A DNA stretch of 64,000 nt from Larkinella humicola (GCF_008727875.1 NZ_VTWS01000002.1:434001-498000), one strand, 5' to 3'. Positions 1-7,371 are shown, numbered from the stretch's first letter. Notes: generated from the letters alone by a model not told the origin. Numbers and translations: made by a program.

Positions 1-1
1 T

Positions 2-385
2 GAGGTCATTTACGATTTTCTAACCAATCGCTCCTACTGGGCCACCGGCATCAGCCGCGAAACGCTGCAAAAGCAACTGGACCACACAACCTTGCATTTT
101 GGCCTCTATGATGGTGAAAACCAAATTGGCTATGCCCAGGTGTTGACCAATTTCACGTCCTTCGCCTACCTCGGCAACGTTTTTGTGCTGGAAGACTACC
201 GTGGACAGGGACTGTCGAAGTGGCTTATGGCGACTATTTTGGCCCATCCTGAGTTGCAAGTCATCCGGCGCTGGCTCCTGGCCACCCGCGATGCCCACGG
301 GTTATACCGGCAATTCGGTTTCACGGAACTCACCAAACCGGAAACCATGATGGAGAGATTCGACGATTCGGCCATTCGGCGGTAA
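2..385 (+). CDS. GNAT-family N-acetyltransferase (5' end cut by window)
   Basis: This is the C-terminal part of a GNAT acetyltransferase. The reading frame is open from base 2, so the gene begins outside the window. The fragment ends with the typical GNAT layout: a beta strand reading LGNVFVLEDYRG, the acetyl-CoA pyrophosphate loop RGQGLSKWLM, and a C-terminal GLYRQFGF segment that closes the fold. The substrate cannot be told from sequence; many short stand-alone members of this family act on small amines or amino acids. It converges on the minus-strand gene that ends at 393, only eight bases away, and no terminator stem is visible between them. Confidence 0.85.
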   Translation, partial: EVIYDFLTNRSYWATGISRETLQKQLDHTTLHFGLYDGENQIGYAQVLTNFTSFAYLGNVFVLEDYRGQGLSKWLMATILAHPELQVIRRWLLATRDAHGLYRQFGFTELTKPETMMERFDDSAIRR

Positions 386-392
386 CGAAACG

Positions 393-860
393 CTACCCGT
401 TCTCTTCTTTTAACTTTTCCCGGGTTTCCTTGATTGCTTCCTCTACGGAATGCGACTTGCGCAGGTCACTGGTTTTTTTGGTCAGTTCCGCCATGGTGCA
501 GTAGTGCCGGTACAAAACTGCCAGTTCTTCTTCACTCAGGTCTTCGCTGTCAATCAGGCGATTGCTGGCGCCTTTGGTCGCGGCAATGAGTTCATTGAGT
601 TTAAGCTGAACAGAGAGCGACTCTTTATTTTGCGCTTTCTGAATCACAAAAACCATCAGAAACGTAACAATGGTGGTTCCCGTGTTGATAATCAGTTGCC
701 AGCTTTCCGAATAATTGAACAAAGGGCCGGTGATGCCCCAGATCAGCACAGTTGCCAGGGCCATTACAAAAGCCATCGACGAACCAGTTGCTTTGGCGAC
801 ACCCAATGAGAACCGCTCAAAAAAGCCTTTATTGGAATGCGAAGTCGTTATCTTTTTCAT
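393..860 (-). CDS. Low-affinity iron permease family small membrane protein
   Basis: A 155-residue protein resembling the bacterial short members of the low-affinity iron permease family. Two hydrophobic helices are visible, at about residues 27-48 (SMAFVMALATVLIWGITGP) and 55-75 (SWQLIINTGTTIVTFLMVFVIQ). The latter is followed by a QNKES-type loop and a charged, probably cytoplasmic helical tail of about 75 residues. The yeast Fet4 name of the family comes from a longer transporter; transport by these short bacterial proteins is not established, so iron uptake is only a family-based guess. The start is the ATG at 860. The 861-1036 gap upstream shows no gene and no clear promoter box. Confidence 0.7.
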   Translation of the reverse strand: MKKITTSHSNKGFFERFSLGVAKATGSSMAFVMALATVLIWGITGPLFNYSESWQLIINTGTTIVTFLMVFVIQKAQNKESLSVQLKLNELIAATKGASNRLIDSEDLSEEELAVLYRHYCTMAELTKKTSDLRKSHSVEEAIKETREKLKEENG

Positions 861-1036
861 GAACTAACTGTTTAAGGTATATCCTGCCGAGCCTGCTTTT
901 AGTTAAGCCCGAACGTACCCCCTAAACGAGGGAGTTGGATGATATACCTCAATCAGCCGGTTTTTGTTTGAGAAGATGAGTGTAGCGATTCACGTACCCG
1001 CTCATCGGTTCCGGTTGGTCAGGCCACTTACTCCGC

Positions 1037-1270
1037 CTACCCTGCCTGTCTTCTGATTTCGTTGATGTAATCGTCGGTGTAGTCTTTGCCCCGGTTGTTG
1101 TGGTACCGCCACACCACCTTGTAATTAAAAATCACCGCGACCGGCTGAATCGTCTTCTCCCTGGCTCCTTGCTCCAGGAATTGAATCGCTTCTTCTGAGG
1201 TATCGAACGGTTGAATTTCCGCTTCGGAATGCCGGGTAAATACGGCGTCGGCTTTCTTCTTCTCGCTCAT
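1037..1270 (-). CDS. Small hypothetical protein translationally coupled to hemE
   Basis: A 77-residue soluble protein that I do not recognise. It has a lysine-rich start ([10 protein letters not shown]), an acidic middle, and a basic aromatic C-terminus ([24 protein letters not shown]). No signal peptide, membrane segment or metal motif is visible. Its ATG overlaps the TGA of hemE in an ATGA arrangement, so it is probably made from the hemE message by coupled translation. The position suggests a link to tetrapyrrole synthesis, but this is inference from context only. It could equally be an unrelated passenger gene. Confidence 0.6.
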   Translation of the reverse strand: MSEKKKADAVFTRHSEAEIQPFDTSEEAIQFLEQGAREKTIQPVAVIFNYKVVWRYHNNRGKDYTDDYINEIRRQAG

Positions 1271-2301
1271 GCGGTGAATTCTTTTACGGTTTCGATAAAA
1301 TACTTAACCTTCTGCGGATCGGTATCGGGATAAACCCCATGACCCAGATTGGCAATGTACCGCTGCGTTCCGAAAGTCTGCAGCATCTTCGTCACTTCCG
1401 CTTTGATCTGACCATAATCGGCATACAAAACACAGGGATCGAGATTGCCTTGCAGGGTTTTGTCCGGAATCAACTGCCGCGATTCGGCCGCGTCCATGTT
1501 CCAGTCCAGCCCCACCACCGAGCAGCTCAACTGCCCGATTTCCTGGCGGGCAAAAAAGGCGCCTTTCGCAAAAACCGTTACCGGAACGCCGGTGGTTTCG
1601 GCCAGGGCATCGCAAATCTGTTTGATGTAAGGCAATGAGAACGTCCGGTATTGATCGGGCGACAAAATGCCTGCCCAGGAATCGAAGATTTGCACTAAAT
1701 CGGCACCCGCCCGGATTTGAGCTTTCAGGTAATCAATGGTGCTATCCGTAATTTTTTGCAGCAAAGCGTGCGAAAAGGCCGGATCGGCATACAGCAATTT
1801 CTTCGCCACTGAGAAGGTTTTGGAGCCTTTGCCTTCGGTCATGTAGCAAAATATCGTGAACGGCGCCCCCGCAAAACCGATCAGCGGAACCCGGCCTTTT
1901 AACTCTTTTTTAACGATTTTGATGGCATCCAGCACATAGGCCAGATCGCTCTCGGCATCAGCAACCTTGATGCGATCCAGCTCCTGCCGATTGCGAACGG
2001 TCTGCGGAAAAACCGGTCCCCGTTGCTCGGCCATTTCGTATGGCAACCCCATCGCTTCCGGGATTACGAGAATATCCGAGAAAATAATAGCGGCATCAAC
2101 CCCCAGAATATCAACGGGTTGAATGGTAACTTCGGCAGCCAGCTCCGGCGTTGTAGCCAGTTTGATGAAGCTCCCGGCTTTCTCCCGAACCGCCCGGTAT
2201 TCAGGCAGAATCCGGCCCGCTTGCCGCATCAGCCAGATGGGAACACGTTCTACGTTTTCGCCACGGGCGGCCCGTAGGAACAGGTCATTTTGTAAAATCA
2301 T
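1267..2301 (-). CDS. hemE: Uroporphyrinogen decarboxylase
   Basis: HemE removes the four acetate carboxyl groups of uroporphyrinogen III to give coproporphyrinogen III in cytoplasmic heme synthesis. The 344-residue length is usual. The N-terminal signature [18 protein letters not shown] holds the substrate-binding arginines, and [14 protein letters not shown] contains the conserved aspartate of the active site. The [19 protein letters not shown] segment and the C-terminal [12 protein letters not shown] motif are also typical. The ATG at 2301 lies four bases downstream of a TATCTTTG box on the minus strand, which suggests a very short or absent leader. The gene is divergent from a TetR regulator and is followed by a coupled 77-residue gene. 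hemD lies 36 kb away in this window. Confidence 0.97.
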   Translation of the reverse strand: MILQNDLFLRAARGENVERVPIWLMRQAGRILPEYRAVREKAGSFIKLATTPELAAEVTIQPVDILGVDAAIIFSDILVIPEAMGLPYEMAEQRGPVFPQTVRNRQELDRIKVADAESDLAYVLDAIKIVKKELKGRVPLIGFAGAPFTIFCYMTEGKGSKTFSVAKKLLYADPAFSHALLQKITDSTIDYLKAQIRAGADLVQIFDSWAGILSPDQYRTFSLPYIKQICDALAETTGVPVTVFAKGAFFARQEIGQLSCSVVGLDWNMDAAESRQLIPDKTLQGNLDPCVLYADYGQIKAEVTKMLQTFGTQRYIANLGHGVYPDTDPQKVKYFIETVKEFTA

Positions 2302-2305
2302 GGTG

Positions 2306-2313
2306 CAAAGATA
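2306..2313 (-). promoter_or_regulatory. hemE promoter -7 box (TATCTTTG)
   Basis: Read on the minus strand, the sequence is TATCTTTGcaccATG, with the ATG being the hemE start at 2301. It matches the Bacteroidota -7 consensus TAnnTTTG. Only four bases separate the box from the start codon, so transcription should begin at or close to the A of the ATG. No clear TTTG element is seen 19-21 bases upstream, where the arm of an inverted repeat begins. Confidence 0.55.
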
Positions 2314-2330
2314 GTCGGGTTAACAGGTTA

Positions 2331-2416
2331 TTTCGCAGAGTTGAGCGGAGTTTAAAGGAGTTTCGCAGAGAAAAAACTTCGCTGAACCCTTTTAAACTCC
2401 GCTCAACTCTGCGAAA
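2331..2416. repeat. 26-bp perfect inverted repeat between hemE and tetR
   Basis: The left arm 2331-2356 and the right arm 2391-2416 are exact reverse complements (26 of 26), separated by 34 bases. Part of the left arm (TTTCGCAGAG) is repeated at 2361-2370 inside the spacer, so alternative pairings exist. The element lies between two divergent genes, so it is not a terminator for either. It may be a dispersed palindrome or a cruciform-forming site. Confidence 0.8.
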
Positions 2417-2452
2417 CAATAAATAACTCAAAACACCGCTATTTTTATCAAA

Positions 2453-2490
2453 CAAACGTTTGGTAAAAATAAAACAACTCTTTACCTTTG
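2453..2490 (+). promoter_or_regulatory. tetR promoter with overlapping palindromic operator
   Basis: TTTG at 2459-2462, a 20-base spacer and TACCTTTG at 2483-2490 form a full Bacteroidota promoter; the ATG of the regulator follows four bases later. The perfect palindrome CAAACGTTTG at 2453-2462 covers the upstream element, which is where a TetR dimer would block RNA polymerase. Autorepression is therefore likely, although this is inferred from placement and not shown. Confidence 0.65.
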
Positions 2491-2494
2491 CACC

Positions 2495-3049
2495 ATGCCA
2501 GTTCAGAAAGTCACGCGGGAGGAAATTTTGCAGAAAGCCATGCTGGTTTTCAAACGGCAAGGCTACCACCGAACCACGATGGAGGATCTGGCGCAAGCCT
2601 GCGGTTTGTTAAAAGGCAGTTTTTACCACTACTTTCGCAGCAAGGAAGTCCTGATGAACGAGGTGCTGCTGTATTTCAATGCGGTTAACGAAAAGCAGCT
2701 TTTTTCGATTGCTTATGATGAAGATAAGCCTCCGAAACAGCGGCTGGAACACCTGCTCGATGCCTTGTTCAACGGCATTGTGCGGTCGGAAGGGGGTTGT
2801 CTGATGGGTAATACGGCGCTGGAAACGTCTTTAGTCACCGAAGCGTTTACCGAACCGTTGCGCGTTCATTTTAACAATGCGCTGGCGGCTCTCGCACACC
2901 TTTACCGGACAAACCATTCACCGGAAAAAGCGCGTGAGCTGGCCGAACAGGCTACTGCCGAAATCCAGGGGTCTCTGGTCTTGGTGAAAGTGTTTGGGAA
3001 CGAACACGTATTGACCGACTGCCGGAATCGCGCCGTCGAACGTCTGTAA
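2495..3049 (+). CDS. TetR/AcrR-family transcriptional regulator
   Basis: A 184-residue regulator. The N-terminal helix-turn-helix is clear at about residues 9-55: REEILQKAMLVFKRQGYHRTTMEDLAQACGL is split over helices 1-3 and is followed by KGSFYHYFRSKEVL. The ligand domain carries GGCLMGNTALE, a motif common in the branch of TetR proteins with the LmrA/YxaF-like C-terminal domain. The ligand is unknown. The gene is divergent from hemE, has its own promoter overlapped by a palindrome, and is followed after about 80 bases by fabF. Control of fabF or of itself is plausible. The ATG at 2495 is the only sensible start. Confidence 0.9.
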   Translation: MPVQKVTREEILQKAMLVFKRQGYHRTTMEDLAQACGLLKGSFYHYFRSKEVLMNEVLLYFNAVNEKQLFSIAYDEDKPPKQRLEHLLDALFNGIVRSEGGCLMGNTALETSLVTEAFTEPLRVHFNNALAALAHLYRTNHSPEKARELAEQATAEIQGSLVLVKVFGNEHVLTDCRNRAVERL

Positions 3050-3131
3050 AATCACCTCAGGCCGTGATTGACAGGCGGTTAAAAAAACTATTACCTATTA
3101 AAAGACCGGATGAATGAATCCGGATGATCAA

Positions 3132-4373
3132 ATGAAAAGAGTCGTCGTAACGGGATTAGGGGCTTTAACGCCCATTGGAAATACCGTAGAAGCATATTGG
3201 AACGGACTGGTTCAGGGGCGCAGCGGGGCGGCTTTGATCACCAAATTCGATGCCACGCTGTTTAAAACCAAGTTTGCCTGCGAGGTAAAAGGCTTCGATC
3301 CGCTCCAGTTTCTGGATAAAAAAGAAGCCCGTAAAATGGACGAATACAGTCAGTATGCGCTGGTGGTGGCCGACGAAGCCGTCCGGGATGCAAATCTGAT
3401 TGAGGATAAAGTCGACCAGAACCGCGTGGGCGTGATCTGGGCGTCGGGCATTGGCGGGATGTACAGCTTTCAGGAGGAGGTCATTGCCTACGGCGCCAGT
3501 GGCCGGAATCCGCGCTTCAATCCGTTTTTTATTACCAAAATGATCGCCAACATGGCGTCGGGCCTGATTTCGATCCGCTACGGTTTTCGGGGTGTCAACT
3601 TTGCGCCGGTTTCGGCTTGTGCCTCTGCGACGCACGCCCTGATTGATGCCTTCAACTACATCCGGTTGGGCAAGGCCGAGGTGATCATCGCCGGGGGTTC
3701 GGAAGCGGTCGTCACGGAAGTCGCCGTCGGTGGGTTCAACGCCATGAAAGCCCTGTCGGAACGCAACGATGACCCCGCTACGGCATCGCGTCCGTTCGAT
3801 GCCAACCGCGACGGTTTTGTACTGGGTGAAGGGGCAGCCGCCCTTGTTTTGGAAGAATATGAACACGCCAAAGCACGGGGTGCCAAAATCTACGCCGAAC
3901 TGGTGGGCACCGGTGCCACCGCCGACGCTTACCACATGACGGCCACCCACCCCGAAGGACTGGGGGCCACGCTGGCCATGAATGAAGCCCTGCGGGAAGC
4001 CAACCTAAAACCGGAAGACGTTGACTATCTGAACGTTCATGCCACCTCAACGCCGGTCGGTGACCTCAGCGAAGCCCAGGCGATTCAGAAGGTATTTGGG
4101 CAGAATCCGGCACGACTCCACCTGAGTGCCACCAAATCGATGACGGGACACCTGCTCGGAGCCGCCGGAGCCATCGAAGCCGTTGCCGGTATTCTGGCGA
4201 TCCAGCACAACACGATTCCCCCCACGATCAACTTGCAGGAGCGCGATGAACGCATCAGTTCGGACCTGAATCTGACCCCCAACGTGGCCGTTCAAACGCC
4301 GGTTGATGTGGTCATGAGCAACACCTTCGGCTTTGGCGGACACAACGCAATTGTGGCCTTTCAGCGGGTGTAA
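3132..4373 (+). CDS. fabF: 3-oxoacyl-[acyl-carrier-protein] synthase II
   Basis: FabF condenses malonyl-ACP with a growing acyl-ACP in type II fatty acid synthesis. The Cys-His-His triad is complete: the nucleophile cysteine lies in PVSACASATHAL, the first histidine in NVHATSTPVGD, and the second in KSMTGHLLGAAGA. The GGSEAVV and NTFGFGGHNA motifs are also present. An ATG at 3114 would add six residues (MNPDDQ), but members of the family normally begin at MKRVVVTGLG, so 3132 is preferred; either is possible. The length is about 413 residues, as expected. No acpP lies next to it, so it may be a second copy or a gene outside the main fab cluster. Two stems follow the stop. Confidence 0.93.
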   Translation: MKRVVVTGLGALTPIGNTVEAYWNGLVQGRSGAALITKFDATLFKTKFACEVKGFDPLQFLDKKEARKMDEYSQYALVVADEAVRDANLIEDKVDQNRVGVIWASGIGGMYSFQEEVIAYGASGRNPRFNPFFITKMIANMASGLISIRYGFRGVNFAPVSACASATHALIDAFNYIRLGKAEVIIAGGSEAVVTEVAVGGFNAMKALSERNDDPATASRPFDANRDGFVLGEGAAALVLEEYEHAKARGAKIYAELVGTGATADAYHMTATHPEGLGATLAMNEALREANLKPEDVDYLNVHATSTPVGDLSEAQAIQKVFGQNPARLHLSATKSMTGHLLGAAGAIEAVAGILAIQHNTIPPTINLQERDERISSDLNLTPNVAVQTPVDVVMSNTFGFGGHNAIVAFQRV

Positions 4374-4400
4374 GATCACCTAAACAACAAAACCACGACA

Positions 4401-4433
4401 AAACCTGTAAGGTCTTGAAGACCTTGCAGGTTT
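4401..4433. terminator. Stem-loop after fabF
   Basis: Arms 4401-4416 and 4418-4433 pair over 16 positions with one G/T pair, around the sequence GGTCTTGAAGACC. No T-run follows on the plus strand, so intrinsic termination would be weak. It could instead be a dispersed palindrome or protect the 3' end of the fabF message. Confidence 0.45.
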
Positions 4434-4448
4434 CTGAAACTTCCTATA

Positions 4449-4495
4449 TCTCCTAATATTTCCTAATTTCACCCAAATTAGGAAATATTAGGAGA
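4449..4495. repeat. 21-bp perfect stem ending at a start codon
   Basis: Arms 4449-4469 and 4475-4495 are exact reverse complements with the five-base loop CACCC. The arms are built from the repeated word TCCTAAT. The right arm ends in GGAGA, the last base being the A of the ATG of the next gene, so any ribosome site would be buried in the stem of the RNA. Confidence 0.75.
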
Positions 4496-5052
4496 TGCCA
4501 GCCATCGAAAAAGACCTCAAGAAAGAAATTCTGAAACTGCCGCCGGGCGAGAAAGACAAGTTGTTGCTGCGGCTGATTGCCAAAGACAAGGACCTGGTCG
4601 AACGGTTGCATTTTGTGCTGATCGAGGGCGAAACCACGACCGAGGAACGGCGGCACAACCTGAAAGAGAAAATTGCCGAAACCGCCCACGGACATTACAC
4701 CCACCCTGACGGCTGGATGTTGAAAGCCCTGCGCTCGCTTACCTCTGCGATTGCCCACCACGTCAAAATCACGAAGGACAAGTACGGCGAAGTCGAACTG
4801 AATATCTACATCCTGACGGCTTTCTTCAACGTTCAACCGAGCCTTTTTGCCCATCTGAACCACCACAACCAGAACTCCTGCGCCTTTGTGGCCAAAAAAG
4901 CGGAGACGATTTTGAAAAAACTCCAAAAGATCGATCCCGATTATTACATCGAATTTGAAACCGATGTCAACCAGGCACTCGATTTCATTTATACCCACGG
5001 GCCGGGGCTGTATGCCCGACAACTCGGCCTGCCGAAACAGTGGAAACCCTAG
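4495..5052 (+). CDS. Conserved hypothetical protein (185 aa)
   Basis: A soluble 185-residue protein that I cannot assign. The N-terminus is charged and helical (EKDLKKEILKLPPGEKDKLLLRLIAKDKDLVERLHF). The middle contains ALRSLTSAIAHHVKITKDKYGEVELNIYILTAFF, and the C-terminus LDFIYTHGPGLYARQLGLP. No signal peptide, membrane segment or known catalytic motif is visible; the mostly helical character resembles regulatory or scaffold proteins of unknown role in this phylum. The ATG at 4495 sits at the foot of a 21-bp stem, and no other ATG in frame lies nearby, so either the stem limits translation or the transcript starts inside the stem. It converges on lgt. Confidence 0.7.
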   Translation: MPAIEKDLKKEILKLPPGEKDKLLLRLIAKDKDLVERLHFVLIEGETTTEERRHNLKEKIAETAHGHYTHPDGWMLKALRSLTSAIAHHVKITKDKYGEVELNIYILTAFFNVQPSLFAHLNHHNQNSCAFVAKKAETILKKLQKIDPDYYIEFETDVNQALDFIYTHGPGLYARQLGLPKQWKP

Positions 5053-5061
5053 TGTCGAGCG

Positions 5062-5922
5062 TTAGAAATTCGCGGTAAAAACCGGGCGGTTTTTAGGTCT
5101 GATAACCAACAGAAGGATAACACCAGCCAGAATGGCCGGAATGCTCAAAATCTGACCCATGTTAAGCACCATAGAATTCTCAAAATCTTCCTGACTGGTT
5201 TTCAAAAATTCGACCAGAAACCGGAAGCTAAACAGTAGGATCAGAAAGATGCCGGTTATAAAACCGTTGGGAAGTCGATAGCGTTTCTGCTTCCACAAGG
5301 CGAAGGTCACCGCGAGCAAAAACAGGCAAAAAAGCGACTCGTAGAGTTGCGTCGGATGGCGGGGGACGAGGGGCAGCAAGGCCGGGTCGGTTTCGCGAAC
5401 AAAAACAAAACCCCAGGGCAACGTGGTCGGTTTTCCATAAATCTCGGAGTTCAATAAATTCCCCAGCCGAATCAGCGCTCCACCCAAGCTCACGGCAATC
5501 ACCAACCGATCGACGACCCATAAAAAAGGCTGATCACTCCGCTTTCGACTATACAAATACAGTGCTGCGGGAATAGCAATCGCTGCTCCGTGGCTCGCCA
5601 GTCCTTCAAACGGTAAACTCAGCATGGATTTTAGCCATCGACCGGGCTGAGCAACGAGTAACTCCCACTCGTAGAACAGGTAATGGCCCAGCCGCGCACC
5701 AATCACCGTTGCCAGCACGACATACAGAATCAGAATTTCCAGGTCTGCAACCGGTTTCCGGTCCCGTTTATAGATGTAACGCATCACCAGTTGACCACCT
5801 AAAAAACTGGCCGCAAACAACAACCCGTACCAGGCAATCGGCCATTCGACCCCAAAAATAGCCAGGGTGTAAATTCGGGGATCAAAGTCCCAACTAATAA
5901 ATCCCAATACGTGAGGAAGCAT
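5062..5922 (-). CDS. lgt: Prolipoprotein diacylglyceryl transferase
   Basis: Lgt is the inner-membrane enzyme that transfers diacylglycerol from phosphatidylglycerol to the lipobox cysteine of prolipoproteins, the first step of lipoprotein maturation. The 286-residue protein has about seven membrane helices. The family motifs are visible: GARLGHYLFYEW, SHGAAIAI, the signature GGALIRLGNLLNSEIYGKPT, and HPTQLYES near the periplasmic face. The window encodes several likely clients (GldK, SprE-like, DUF1573, the lipoprotein at 17.5-18.7 kb). The ATG at 5922 lies 13 bases after the stop of a small gene that follows the ECF sigma factor, so the three may share a transcript. Confidence 0.96.
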   Translation of the reverse strand: MLPHVLGFISWDFDPRIYTLAIFGVEWPIAWYGLLFAASFLGGQLVMRYIYKRDRKPVADLEILILYVVLATVIGARLGHYLFYEWELLVAQPGRWLKSMLSLPFEGLASHGAAIAIPAALYLYSRKRSDQPFLWVVDRLVIAVSLGGALIRLGNLLNSEIYGKPTTLPWGFVFVRETDPALLPLVPRHPTQLYESLFCLFLLAVTFALWKQKRYRLPNGFITGIFLILLFSFRFLVEFLKTSQEDFENSMVLNMGQILSIPAILAGVILLLVIRPKNRPVFTANF

Positions 5923-5935
5923 AGAAATCAGGAGG

Positions 5936-6133
5936 TTAACAGCCCGTGGTGATGCCCACTAAAAAAAGGCTGACGCAAAAATTAAGGGCCGCGTGTTGAT
6001 ACGGTTTATACCACGGATAGACGACAGTTTTCGATTGAATCAGGCGCAGAAGATCCTCCTCGCTCCACCGGGATTGTTTGCCCACCTGATCCTGATAGGC
6101 ATTCCAGATCGGTTTCAAGTCGTCGGTATTCAT
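5936..6133 (-). CDS. Small membrane-tail protein coupled to an ECF sigma factor
   Basis: A 65-residue protein whose ATG overlaps the TGA of the sigma gene (ATGA), implying coupled translation. The N-terminal half is soluble (LKPIWNAYQDQVGKQSRWSEEDLLRLIQSK) and the C-terminus is one hydrophobic helix (AALNFCVSLFLVGITTG). The position right behind a sigma factor is where anti-sigma factors usually sit, and the single helix would fit a short membrane anchor. It ends just after the helix, so it may be a shortened form of a longer protein. No zinc motif of the ZAS type is present. The function is an inference from position. Confidence 0.6.
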   Translation of the reverse strand: MNTDDLKPIWNAYQDQVGKQSRWSEEDLLRLIQSKTVVYPWYKPYQHAALNFCVSLFLVGITTGC

Positions 6134-6642
6134 AACGGTTCTTTTTTTAATAGCTGACCCAACCGGGTTTTAATCCGATTGATTTTCGTACTGACATTCG
6201 TTCGACTCATCGCCAGAATTGCCGCCATTTCCTTGTAACTGTGTTCGTCCAGGTAGAGCATGATTATGGCTTTATCAACGTCTGACAACTGGCTAATGGC
6301 CTGATACAACGCCTGCGTTAATTCATTGTCAACTTCCGACGACGGAAGTTGAAACTCCCGCTCCGAAAATGGCACACGCTCGGGTTGTGCTTTCTCCTTC
6401 CGGATTCGGGCAAAAACCGTGTTAAGTGCTACGCGGTAAATCCAGGTGGAGACTTTGGACTCGTGATTAAACGAAGGATAGGACTTCCAGAGTTGCAGTA
6501 CAATTTCCTGAAAAAGATCCTTTCGGTCTTCCGGCAACCGATAGTACAGGCTGCAAAGGCTGTGGATCAGCTTCTGGTGTTGTGCAATGAGCTGCACAAA
6601 TTCCTGTTGTATGGATGCTTTGGCCACAGACGGAGTCAACAA
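6130..6642 (-). CDS. ECF RNA polymerase sigma factor (sigma-70 family)
   Basis: A 170-residue ECF sigma factor. Region 2 is clear at about residues 15-85, with the DRKDLFQEIVLQLWKSYPSF core-binding helix and the STWIYRVALNTVFARIRKE segment that recognises the -10 region. Region 4 spans about residues 105-165, with LSDVDKAIIMLYLDEHSYKEMAAILAMSRTNVSTKINRIKTRL as its helix-turn-helix. No ATG is available at the start: the frame opens after a TGA with TTG codons at 6642 and 6639, and the next option is GTG at 6627, so a non-ATG start is required. The gene is coupled to the 65-residue gene that follows it. The target promoters are unknown. Confidence 0.88.
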   Translation of the reverse strand: MLTPSVAKASIQQEFVQLIAQHQKLIHSLCSLYYRLPEDRKDLFQEIVLQLWKSYPSFNHESKVSTWIYRVALNTVFARIRKEKAQPERVPFSEREFQLPSSEVDNELTQALYQAISQLSDVDKAIIMLYLDEHSYKEMAAILAMSRTNVSTKINRIKTRLGQLLKKEPL

Positions 6643-6701
6643 ATGGATTCAGGGTATTAGTTGCCGAAAGTCTGAAAAAGTCACACGCAGCCTGACTTTT
6701 T

Positions 6702-6971
6702 TTAATTGACCCCTTCCAAACCTGACAAGATCTTCGCAACAATGCCTTCTTCTGCACTGATTTCCAGTCGTTTGTGAGGATTGGTAAAACCGGAAACAAT
6801 TTCAACCGAAGATTTAGAGATTCCGAACTGACGCGCCAGAAATTCGACCAGATACGCATTGGCCTTGCCATCCTGCGCCGGTGCTTTGATTTTGGCATTC
6901 AACTGCCCGGCCGCGTCAAAAAAAAGTTTATCGATTTTGCTGCCGGGTTTCACTTTCAGATGCAGCACCAT
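6702..6971 (-). CDS. DUF167 (YggU-like) family protein
   Basis: An 89-residue member of the DUF167/YggU family, small alpha/beta proteins of unknown function found across bacteria and eukaryotes. The family pattern is clear: VKPGSKIDKL near the start, then LNAKIKAPAQDGKANAYLVEFLA, and SSVEIVSGFTNPHKRLEI. The length is normal. It lies ten bases downstream of the tautomerase-like gene on the same strand, and 60 bases ahead of the sigma factor, so it could belong to a transcript running from purM toward lgt. No partner in the neighbourhood explains its role. Confidence 0.85.
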   Translation of the reverse strand: MVLHLKVKPGSKIDKLFFDAAGQLNAKIKAPAQDGKANAYLVEFLARQFGISKSSVEIVSGFTNPHKRLEISAEEGIVAKILSGLEGVN

Positions 6972-6981
6972 AGACGAACGG

Positions 6982-7371
6982 TTACACGTTAATTTTATAA
7001 TTTATTGCTGCTTCATCGCCGGTTTTGCCCCGAAAGCCCCAGTTGTGGGCCGGACTTTCCAGAATGCAGATTTCAATATCGGCCAACGACAGGCCGGTCT
7101 GCTGGGTGATGCGCTCAAAAAGCAGGTTGATCAGTCTCTTTTTCGTCTCCATCGTCCGGCCTTCAATCATCAGAATTTCGATGATGATGTACTTTTCCGA
7201 GCGACCTTCCGGCATGAAAAAATCCTCCGGTTCAAGATACAAAAACCGGTGGGCACGTTTGTTTAGCGGAAATTGCAGCGCATCAACCACACAGGAATGA
7301 ATCACATCCGACAAGGCATTTCGGATGGCCCGCAATGGTTCCTGAAGACCGTAAATCTTGACCTGGCTCAT
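6982..7371 (-). CDS. Tautomerase-superfamily protein
   Basis: A protein of about 129 residues related to the 4-oxalocrotonate tautomerase superfamily, fused two-unit type. The C-terminal half has the pattern KYIIIEILMIEGRTMETKKRLINLLFERITQQTGLSLADIEICILESPAHNWGFRG, which is usual for this group (written here as overlapping pieces of one stretch at about residues 60-115). The catalytic N-terminal proline of classical members is not at position 2 here (MSQVKIYG), so ordinary tautomerase chemistry is uncertain. The ATG at 7371 is chosen over an upstream TTG at 7383. The gene is close to DUF167 and downstream of purM on the same strand. Confidence 0.7.
   Translation of the reverse strand: MSQVKIYGLQEPLRAIRNALSDVIHSCVVDALQFPLNKRAHRFLYLEPEDFFMPEGRSEKYIIIEILMIEGRTMETKKRLINLLFERITQQTGLSLADIEICILESPAHNWGFRGKTGDEAAINYKINV

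Noticed and set aside
861-1036. Possible small RNA or gene in the gap before hemE's coupled gene
   Set aside because: I found no open frame, stem with T-run or promoter box of the local type in this stretch.
3165-3950. Long minus-strand open frames inside fabF, and similar long antisense frames in other genes
   Set aside because: They mirror strongly coding genes in this GC-balanced genome and show no family motifs; they are antisense shadows.
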